Assembly (NCBI GenBank): GCA_020719895.1
Contig: DYPM01000018.1
Span: forward strand, 14,600-19,900
DNA length: 5,301 nt
Direction: 5' to 3'
From: Sulfurovum sp.
GTDB taxonomy: Bacteria; Campylobacterota; Campylobacteria; Campylobacterales; Sulfurovaceae
Made by a program: the position numbers and the translations under genes. Under the pieces are notes generated by a model that saw only the letters and a list, made by a program, of their open reading frames with translations, did no database searches and was not told the DNA's origin. Position 1 is the stretch's first letter; every line of letters begins with the position of its first letter. Positions 1-5,301 of the stretch are shown here, piece by piece.

Positions 1-327
1 AACCAAAAAGATAGAAGACCCAACCCTCACAGACAAAATAACAGACCATACAATCCCAACAGAAAGCCAGTCGAAAAAGATGGCGGCGAAAAACAAAACG
101 AACACTCCAATCAACCACGAGCAGAAAGACCAAACAATAAAAATAGAAACCATCACAATCATCCAAACAATAGACCAAAAAACGATACCCAACAACACAC
201 ATCACACAACGCATCATCGCTAAACAACACATCACCAAACACCTCAAACAACACAAATGAAAAAAGACCAAACGACAACAACAAAAATCGACTAAAACGA
301 AAAATTCCCACTTCAGTAAGTCCTGAT
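1..327 (+). other. Disordered Asn/Arg/Pro-rich extension of RNase J
   Basis: This stretch is coding, in frame with the RNase J core. Of its first 100 codons I count 27 Asn, 12 Arg, 11 Pro, 9 Lys, 7 His and 6 Gln, with only 9 acidic and very few hydrophobic residues. It should therefore be a basic, intrinsically disordered tail. Short motifs recur: NNRP at codons 13-16 and 56-59, RPN at 6-8, 43-45 and 89-91. Helicobacter RNase J has a comparable extension that Bacillus RNase J lacks, and it has been implicated in activity and assembly there. RNA or partner binding is inferred here from composition alone. Confidence 0.85.
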
Positions 328-2064
328 ATGAGAGCTTCCATCGAAGAAAATATGGAAGCACAAGAAGCACGAATGCAACCATGGAGACAAATCGATACCA
401 ATATCAAAGAGAAGATTCGATTCACACCACTTGGCGGATTGGGTGAGATTGGTGGCAATATGGCTGTTTTGGAGACCGAAACCACTGCGATAGTGATTGA
501 TGTTGGTATGAGTTTTCCTGATGAAACAATGCATGGTGTGGATATTTTGATTCCTGATTTTAGTTATCTTGAAACTATCAAAGATAAAATTAAAGCCATT
601 ATCATCACTCATGGCCATGAGGATCATATTGGAGCTGTGCCGTACCTTTTTAAAGATTTTAAATTTCCTATCTATGCTACGCCGTTAGCATTAGCGATGA
701 TCGAAAACAAATTCAACGAACATCATCTCAAGGCCGACACAAGCTATTTTCGCTATGTCACCAAACGCAAACAGTATCAAATTGGAGATATGAAAATCGA
801 ATGGATGCATATGACTCACTCCATTATTGATGCCTGCTCGCTCGCTATCGAAACGCCTGCTGGGATTATCATTCATACTGCTGATTTCAAAATTGATCAT
901 ACGCCAATAGATGGCTTCACCGCCGATCTTAGACGATACGCTCACTACGGTGAAAGGGGAGTGTTGTGTCTCTTCTCCGACTCTACAAACTCTCACAATC
1001 AAGGTTTCACCAAAAGTGAAAAAGTTGTCGGAGGTACATTTGATGCTCTTTTTGATCTTGCAAAAGGACGTATTATCATGTCCACTTTCTCATCAAATGT
1101 ACACCGAATCTATCAAGCGATGGAGCGAGCCGTAGAGTATGGTCGCAAAATTTGTGTTATCGGAAGATCTATGGAACGAAATGTCGAAACTACGCGTACA
1201 TTGGGATATGTAGATATTGATGATGCACACTTTATCGAAGTACATGAAGTAGCAAAATATCCAGATGAAGAGATTTTGATAGTCACCACAGGCTCACAAG
1301 GTGAAACTATGGCAGCACTCAATCGCATGGCAACGGATGAACATCGTCATATCAAACTCAAACCAACCGATACAGTCATCATCTCTGCGTCAGCGATTCC
1401 AGGGAACGAATCATCAGTCTCTTCTTTGATGAACAAACTAATGAAAATAGGAGTTACCGTACGCTACAAAGAGTTTGGAGATATTCATGTCTCAGGTCAC
1501 GCTGCTCAAGAGGAGCAAAAGCTCATTCTTAGATTGATTCAACCTAAGTTTTTCTTGCCTGTACACGGAGAGTATAACCACCTCTCAAGGCACGCCAAAA
1601 CTGCAATAGAGTGCGGAGTAGATGAACGCAATATTTTATTGATGAGCGATGGAGACCAAATCGAAATCACTCCAAAATATCTCAAAAAAGTCAAAACTGT
1701 CAAAAGTGGAAAAACCTATATCGACAACCAAAACAATATTCAAATCGACGACGACGTAGTAATTGATCGACAAAAACTCGCAGGAGATGGCATTATCAAT
1801 GTAGCAGCACAAATCTCGCAAGAGAATCAAAAAGTTATTGGCAAACCCATCATCACTACCCACGGTATCGTACCAGACAAAGAGGACAAAAAGTTCCAAA
1901 AAGAGATTGAGACACTGATAGAAACATTGCTTTTAAGTATGAAACCCGAATCGCTCAAAAACCATAAAGATATCGAAAACGATATCCGCAATGCAATCCG
2001 AAAACATGTCATTCGCACCAAAAAACGATATCCATTGATCATCCCAACGATTTTTATCGTATAG
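1..2064 (+). CDS. rnj: Ribonuclease J (5' end outside window)
   Basis: Metallo-beta-lactamase/beta-CASP ribonuclease with endonuclease and 5'-3' exonuclease activity, acting in cytoplasmic mRNA decay and rRNA maturation. Counting the first in-window codon as 1, codons 1 to about 110 are a disordered Asn-rich extension. The catalytic core starts near codon 133 with the FTPLGGLGEIGGN segment. The zinc motif HGHEDH is at codons 204-209, with further metal ligands expected at H273 (MTHS), D295 (HTADFK) and H522 (PVHGEY). Beta-CASP signatures are SDSTNS (around codon 327), TGSQGE (1288-1305) and SGH ending at H500. The C-terminal domain is complete and ends in a RYPLIIPTIFIV segment like other RNase J proteins. 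The frame is open from base 1 without a stop. The ATG at 328 has no ribosome-binding site, so I treat it as internal. The 687 visible residues fit the roughly 690-residue H. pylori RNase J, which forms a minimal degradosome with the DEAD-box helicase RhpA. Identity is very secure; only the start is missing. Confidence 0.96.
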   Translation, partial: NQKDRRPNPHRQNNRPYNPNRKPVEKDGGEKQNEHSNQPRAERPNNKNRNHHNHPNNRPKNDTQQHTSHNASSLNNTSPNTSNNTNEKRPNDNNKNRLKRKIPTSVSPDMRASIEENMEAQEARMQPWRQIDTNIKEKIRFTPLGGLGEIGGNMAVLETETTAIVIDVGMSFPDETMHGVDILIPDFSYLETIKDKIKAIIITHGHEDHIGAVPYLFKDFKFPIYATPLALAMIENKFNEHHLKADTSYFRYVTKRKQYQIGDMKIEWMHMTHSIIDACSLAIETPAGIIIHTADFKIDHTPIDGFTADLRRYAHYGERGVLCLFSDSTNSHNQGFTKSEKVVGGTFDALFDLAKGRIIMSTFSSNVHRIYQAMERAVEYGRKICVIGRSMERNVETTRTLGYVDIDDAHFIEVHEVAKYPDEEILIVTTGSQGETMAALNRMATDEHRHIKLKPTDTVIISASAIPGNESSVSSLMNKLMKIGVTVRYKEFGDIHVSGHAAQEEQKLILRLIQPKFFLPVHGEYNHLSRHAKTAIECGVDERNILLMSDGDQIEITPKYLKKVKTVKSGKTYIDNQNNIQIDDDVVIDRQKLAGDGIINVAAQISQENQKVIGKPIITTHGIVPDKEDKKFQKEIETLIETLLLSMKPESLKNHKDIENDIRNAIRKHVIRTKKRYPLIIPTIFIV

Positions 2065-2113
2065 ATCCAATGGCTATGCTAAAAAGAGTTCACTCTATTC
2101 ACAGGTTATTCAC
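2065..2113 (+). promoter_or_regulatory. Gap before kdsD with DnaA-box-like pair
   Basis: This is the longest gap in the gene cluster. It holds three TTCAC pentamers, at 2089-2093, 2098-2102 and 2109-2113. The last two lie in CTATTCACA (2095-2103) and TTATTCACA (2106-2114), spaced 11 bp apart on the same strand. TTATTCACA differs at one base from the E. coli DnaA box TTATCCACA, and TTCAC is, as I recall, the core of Campylobacterota DnaA boxes. A small inverted repeat AGAGT-TC-ACTCT spans 2085-2096. There is no stem followed by a T-run, so transcription probably continues from rnj. The only Shine-Dalgarno-like element for kdsD is AGG at 2103-2105, 8 nt before the ATG. DnaA binding is a hypothesis; chance is quite possible. 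Confidence 0.3.
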
Positions 2114-3082
2114 ATGGATTTGATATCTATCGCACAAGAGACGTTTCGTATCGAAGCCGATGCACTTCTCAAGGCATCTGAACGACTTGATCACAACTTT
2201 ATAGATGCGATTGAGTTGATTTTCAGTACCAAAGGGAAATTGATCATCACAGGTGTCGGCAAATCAGGTTTGGTTGGAGCCAAAATGGCTGCGACTTTTG
2301 CAAGCACTGGTACTTCAAGTTTCTTTTTGCATCCCACTGAAGCACTTCACGGTGATTTGGGAATGATTAGCAAAGGCGATACGCTTTTGGCGATTAGCAA
2401 CAGTGGCGAGAGTGAAGAACTCACCAAAATCCTCCCACATATCAAACGCTTTGAGATTCCGCTGATAGGACTCACAAGCAATCCTGTCTCATCGCTTGGA
2501 CATTACGCTGATGTTTTTATCGATATTTCTGTCGAAAAAGAGGCGTGTCCTTTGGGTGTCGCTCCTACGACATCTACGACACTTACGATGGCTATTGGCG
2601 ATGCACTCGCAGTTGCTCTTATGCAAAAGCGTGGATTTAATCATGAGGATTTTGCATCGTTTCATCCTGGTGGTAGCTTGGGCAAAAAACTCTTTATCAA
2701 AATCAAAGATCTAATGCGTACCAAAAATCTTCCGATTATCCATCAAGAGACATCGCTCAAAGAGGCGATTGCTGTGATGAACGAAGGTAAACTCGGCACT
2801 GCTCTTATCCTCGACAACACAGAAAAGCTCATCGCAATTTTAAGCGATGGAGATTTGCGTCGTGCATTAATGAAAGAAAACTTTGATCTTACAACTCCCG
2901 CACTTCACTACGCCACCAAATCTCCTAAAACCTGCAACAATATTGGTTTTTTAGCAAGTGAAGTGTTGGAGATGATCGAAAATGCTCGAATCCAACTATT
3001 GCCGATCGTAGATCAAGAACAAAAAATCGTCGGCGTTTTGCATATTCATGATCTCATCGAAGCAGGCATCAAAAGAAAGTAG
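2114..3082 (+). CDS. kdsD: D-arabinose-5-phosphate isomerase, KdsD/KpsF family
   Basis: Interconverts D-ribulose 5-phosphate and D-arabinose 5-phosphate, the first committed step to Kdo, the inner-core sugar of lipopolysaccharide; cytoplasmic. The 322-residue protein has the full family layout: an SIS sugar-isomerase domain (about residues 30-185) and two CBS domains (about 195-250 and 262-320). Key SIS segments are GVGKSGLVGAKMAATFAS, HPTEALHGDLGM and SNSGESEE. Residues matching the E. coli KdsD catalytic set (K59, E111, E152, H193) are K50, E102, E143 and H184, all at a constant offset of 9, so the enzyme should be active. The start is the only ATG that fits; the frame stays open upstream but has no ATG back to the rnj stop. 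The Shine-Dalgarno is weak. The kdsD and kpsF paralogues cannot be separated by sequence alone; no capsule genes are nearby, which favours the housekeeping role. Confidence 0.95.
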   Translation: MDLISIAQETFRIEADALLKASERLDHNFIDAIELIFSTKGKLIITGVGKSGLVGAKMAATFASTGTSSFFLHPTEALHGDLGMISKGDTLLAISNSGESEELTKILPHIKRFEIPLIGLTSNPVSSLGHYADVFIDISVEKEACPLGVAPTTSTTLTMAIGDALAVALMQKRGFNHEDFASFHPGGSLGKKLFIKIKDLMRTKNLPIIHQETSLKEAIAVMNEGKLGTALILDNTEKLIAILSDGDLRRALMKENFDLTTPALHYATKSPKTCNNIGFLASEVLEMIENARIQLLPIVDQEQKIVGVLHIHDLIEAGIKRK

Positions 3083-3084
3083 GA
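3081..3084 (+). promoter_or_regulatory. Ribosome-binding site of the rluB-like gene
   Basis: AGGA sits 6 nt before the ATG at 3091 and overlaps the kdsD TAG stop (3080-3082). A ribosome finishing kdsD would thus end on the Shine-Dalgarno of the next gene, which suggests translational coupling. It supports 3091 as the start. Confidence 0.6.
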
Positions 3085-3090
3085 CAACCC

Positions 3091-4023
3091 ATGCGACTCA
3101 ACAAATACATTTCACACCACACCAAATACTCCAGAAGAGAAGCAGATCAACTCATCACATCAGGCGAGGTGACTTTGGGTAAAACCGTACTTGATACACT
3201 CGGCTACGAAGTGCAAAAAGAAGATCAAATCTTTGTCAAAGGCAAATTAATCAAACCAACCAACGAAATGACGATTATTGTTTACAACAAACCCAAAGGC
3301 GTGCTTGTAACCAAAAAAGACGACAGAGGTCGTGCTACGATTTATCATAAGCTCCCTGGCAAATTTAGACACTTTGTTCCTGTCGGAAGACTTGACTTCG
3401 CCTCTGAGGGACTTTTGATCCTCACAGATTCTGTAGAAACTGCACAAGCGTTGATGGAGAGTGAACTTGAACGAACTTATAATGTCAAAATCGACAAACC
3501 TTTCACCGAAGCGATGGCACAGGCGATGAAAGAAGGGCTGAGCCTCCAAGATGCCACCGCTGGCGGACACGAAAAATCGACCATCACAAGTATGGATTTT
3601 AAACCTTTTGTTGGATTTGACATACGAAGCCAAACACAAAGCTTCACCAAACTCCGCGTCACCATCACTGAAGGAAAAAACCGCGAATTGCGTCGCTTTT
3701 TTGCCCACTTTGGTGCGAAAGTACTTGACCTCAAAAGGGTTGCTTATGGCGACATTGAGCTAAACAACTTACCCGAAAACAAAACCAGATTTTTTACACG
3801 CAAAGAGTATGAAGATATCAGAGATTTTCTCAAAAAAAGAGAGAAAGAATCAAACAAAAAATCAACCCAAACACAATACGAAAACAAAAATGAAAAACCC
3901 TCTTTAAGCCCAAAAAAATCTTCTCAAAAAATCTCCACACCAGACAAAATCAACACCAAAGAAGAGGATATGGAGACATTCAAAAAGAACCTCAAAGAGA
4001 CATTCAAACGATTCAAAAAATAA
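3091..4023 (+). CDS. rluB: RsuA/RluB-family rRNA pseudouridine synthase
   Basis: Converts a specific uridine of ribosomal RNA to pseudouridine during ribosome assembly. Residues 1-50 form an S4 RNA-binding domain (MRLNKYISHH..., SRREADQLI). The catalytic domain covers about 60-245, with NKPKGVL at 66-72 and the signature VGRLDFASEGLLILTDS at 98-114, in which D102 is the expected catalytic aspartate. The usual Thr of GRLDxxTxGLL is replaced by Ser (S105). The conserved EGKNRELRRFFAHFGAKVL block starts at 194. Residues 248-310 are a Lys-rich tail (18 Lys in 63 residues), probably disordered except for its helical end. E. coli RluB modifies 23S rRNA position 2605; I assign RluB over RsuA or RluE by overall resemblance, so the exact target base is uncertain. 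It starts 8 bp after kdsD and ends 3 bp before the next gene. Confidence 0.9.
   Translation: MRLNKYISHHTKYSRREADQLITSGEVTLGKTVLDTLGYEVQKEDQIFVKGKLIKPTNEMTIIVYNKPKGVLVTKKDDRGRATIYHKLPGKFRHFVPVGRLDFASEGLLILTDSVETAQALMESELERTYNVKIDKPFTEAMAQAMKEGLSLQDATAGGHEKSTITSMDFKPFVGFDIRSQTQSFTKLRVTITEGKNRELRRFFAHFGAKVLDLKRVAYGDIELNNLPENKTRFFTRKEYEDIRDFLKKREKESNKKSTQTQYENKNEKPSLSPKKSSQKISTPDKINTKEEDMETFKKNLKETFKRFKK
3973..4020 (+). repeat. Imperfect 24-bp tandem repeat ending rluB
   Basis: Two adjacent 24-bp units, 3973-3996 and 3997-4020, share their first 12 bases exactly (GAGACATTCAAA) and end in the same AAA, for 16 of 24 identical positions. They encode ETFKKNLK and ETFKRFKK, the last 16 residues before the stop. 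Hydrophobic residues M294, F297, L301, F305 and F308 are spaced as on one face of an amphipathic helix, with Lys on the other faces. Confidence 0.6.
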
Positions 4024-4026
4024 CCA

Positions 4027-5217
4027 ATGTTGCACTTTGCTCTAAACTACCGCCCCAAAACACTCGATGCAATTGTCGGACAAGAGCATCTGCTCGCCAA
4101 AGGAGCAGTGTTTCGTACTCTCATCGAAAACGATGCTTTGTCTCATCTTTTTTTATTTGGTCCTCCCGGATGTGGCAAAACCACACTCGCACGCGTCATT
4201 GCCTCAACACTCCAAAAGCCATTTTACGAACTCAATGCCACTACATTTAAAATCGAAGAGGTGCGAAAAATCTTTCACACCTACGCCAACGCACTCCAAA
4301 AACCACTTATTTTTATCGATGAAGTACACCGACTCAACAAAAGCCAACAAGAGGTGTTGTTGCCATTTATGGAAAATCAATCCGCAACCATTATCGGTGC
4401 ATCAACCGAAAATCCCTACTTCTCTTTGACCGCTGCTATGCGTTCGCGTTCGCATCTTTTTGAGCTTTATGCGATCAAACACGAAAGTATGCAAACCTAT
4501 CTCAAAGAGGTGATAGAAAAAGAGTCGATTCAAGTCGAGAGTGAAGCGTTGGCGTATATTCTTTTCTCTTCATCGGGGGATTTAAGAGCCGCACTGAATT
4601 TAATAGAGAGTGCGTACAGAGCTGGCGAAGTGACACTCCAAAGACTCAAAGAGATTCGTCCACACGCTATACAAGCAGGCAGTAGCGAGAACGAAAGTCA
4701 CTACGAACTCACATCAGCGATGATCAAAAGCATCAGAGGTTCTGATATCAATGCGTCGCTTTACTATTTAGCAAGACTTATCGCAGGAGGCGAACCTGCG
4801 GAGTTTATCGCCCGAAGACTCGCGATTTTAACCTCCGAAGATATAGGCAATGCCAATCCCAACGCACTCAATCTCGCAAGCTCAAGCCTCACAATCATCA
4901 AACATATCGGCTACCCAGAAGCACGCATTACACTCGCTCAACTTGTCATCTATCTTGCTTCATCGCCCAAATCCAACAGTGCTTACAAAGCGATCAATAA
5001 CGCACAAAAAGCGATTCAAGAAGGCAAAATCGACACCGTTCCTCCGCATATCAAAACCCACGCCCACGACTATCTCTATCCACACGACTTTTGTGGCTGG
5101 ATCAATCAACCCTATTTGTCAAATCCCGAAACTTTCTACGATAGCAACCTCATCGGATTTGAAAAAACGCTCGACGAGTGGCATAAAAAAATAACGCAAA
5201 AGAGTGAAAATTACTAA
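4027..5217 (+). CDS. rarA: RarA/MgsA replication-associated AAA+ ATPase
   Basis: DNA-dependent ATPase of the RarA/Mgs1/WRNIP1 family, which acts at stalled replication forks and is related to clamp-loader subunits. The AAA+ module shows Walker A GPPGCGKT (residues 45-52; K51 binds nucleotide), Walker B FIDE (96-99), sensor 1 TENP (127-130), a likely arginine finger in MRSRS (139 or 141) and sensor 2 SGDLRAALN (183-191, R187). The C-terminal part has the family's tetramerisation segment (about 226-280, with EDIGNANP) and the terminal YPHDF motif (351-355). At 396 residues it is shorter than the 447 of E. coli, mainly through a shorter N-terminus before the NYRPKTLDAIVGQEHLL segment, but no motif is missing. 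The ATG lies 3 nt after the rluB stop with no recognisable Shine-Dalgarno, so translation may rely on reinitiation. Confidence 0.95.
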   Translation: MLHFALNYRPKTLDAIVGQEHLLAKGAVFRTLIENDALSHLFLFGPPGCGKTTLARVIASTLQKPFYELNATTFKIEEVRKIFHTYANALQKPLIFIDEVHRLNKSQQEVLLPFMENQSATIIGASTENPYFSLTAAMRSRSHLFELYAIKHESMQTYLKEVIEKESIQVESEALAYILFSSSGDLRAALNLIESAYRAGEVTLQRLKEIRPHAIQAGSSENESHYELTSAMIKSIRGSDINASLYYLARLIAGGEPAEFIARRLAILTSEDIGNANPNALNLASSSLTIIKHIGYPEARITLAQLVIYLASSPKSNSAYKAINNAQKAIQEGKIDTVPPHIKTHAHDYLYPHDFCGWINQPYLSNPETFYDSNLIGFEKTLDEWHKKITQKSENY

Positions 5218-5252
5218 AATTGTATTGAGACCAAAACATCAAAGGGTATTTT
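5218..5252 (+). promoter_or_regulatory. Short gap with strong ribosome-binding site
   Basis: This 35-bp gap contains AAAGGG at 5241-5246, 6 nt before the ATG at 5253, the best Shine-Dalgarno in the window. TAAAAT at 5215-5220 overlaps the rarA stop and resembles a -10 box with one mismatch, but I see no convincing -35, so a promoter here is only possible. No terminator hairpin is visible, so read-through from rarA is also possible. Confidence 0.45.
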
Positions 5253-5301
5253 ATGAACAGAAATTTATTTATTGACAGTTACATTGAACGAATAGAAAAA
5301 A
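5253..5301 (+). CDS. Start of an unidentified gene (3' end outside window)
   Basis: An ATG preceded by a well-placed AAAGGG opens a frame that runs to the window end without a stop. The 16 visible codons read MNRNLFIDSYIERIEK. This is too short to recognise a family; it looks like a soluble, probably helical N-terminus with no signal peptide or membrane segment. The gene follows rarA by 35 bp on the same strand and may be the next member of the operon or the first gene of a new unit. Its better ribosome-binding site suggests it is translated independently of rarA. Confidence 0.6.
   Translation, partial: MNRNLFIDSYIERIEK

Noticed and set aside
1..327. A-rich, CAA/AAC-rich stretch as a non-coding repeat region or CRISPR-like array
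   Set aside because: There are no equal-length repeats with unique spacers, and the stretch reads as one continuous frame joined to RNase J.
328..330. ATG at 328 as the start of RNase J
   Set aside because: It lacks a ribosome-binding site and the same frame is open to base 1 with a composition typical of RNase J extensions in this phylum.
2061..2096. Inverted repeats ATAG...CTAT (2061-2077) and AGAGT-TC-ACTCT (2085-2096) as a terminator for rnj
   Set aside because: The stems are only 4-5 bp, AT-rich or with tiny loops, and neither is followed by a T-run.
2070..2123. 17-codon frame (MAMLKRVHSIHRLFTWI) overlapping the kdsD start, a possible leader peptide
   Set aside because: It has no convincing Shine-Dalgarno and no run of regulatory codons, and its short length is expected by chance; conservation would be needed to revive it.
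3247..3708. 153-codon open frame on the minus strand inside rluB
   Set aside because: It lies wholly opposite a well-supported gene, shows no recognisable domain and looks like a shadow of biased codon use. The same holds for the other antisense frames in rnj and rluB.
5179..5200. TGGCA as the -24 element of a sigma-54 promoter before the last gene
   Set aside because: The matching -12 TTGC element is absent at the required spacing, and the site lies inside rarA.

Overview
The window looks like an ordinary chromosomal stretch from a member of the Campylobacterota (formerly Epsilonproteobacteria). The main reasons are an RNase J carrying a long, asparagine-rich N-terminal extension, as known for Helicobacter pylori RNase J; Lys- and Asn-rich protein tails; moderately AT-rich DNA; and dense packing on one strand. 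The genus cannot be fixed from sequence alone.

Layout, all on the + strand: (1) 1-2064, ribonuclease J, whose true 5' end lies before the window. The first ~110 codons are an in-frame disordered extension, not intergenic DNA. (2) 2065-2113, a 49-bp gap with three TTCAC motifs, two of them inside 9-mers that resemble DnaA boxes. (3) 2114-3082, KdsD/KpsF arabinose-5-phosphate isomerase (SIS plus two CBS domains), for Kdo and lipopolysaccharide synthesis. (4) 3091-4023, an RsuA/RluB-family pseudouridine synthase with a basic C-terminal tail that ends in a small tandem duplication. (5) 4027-5217, a RarA/MgsA-type AAA+ ATPase. (6) 5218-5252, a short gap with a clear ribosome-binding site. (7) 5253 to the window end, the first 16 codons of an unidentified gene.

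The four large genes are separated by 49, 8 and 3 bp, with no visible intrinsic terminator between them, so they probably form one transcription unit. Their products serve RNA decay, outer-membrane sugar synthesis, ribosome modification and rescue of stalled replication. They look like a housekeeping operon, not one pathway.

I do not see a novel defence system, mobile element, CRISPR array, RNA gene or origin. The points most worth a second look are the repeat-containing disordered extension of RNase J, the DnaA-box-like pair at the kdsD start, and the duplicated amphipathic helix at the end of the pseudouridine synthase.
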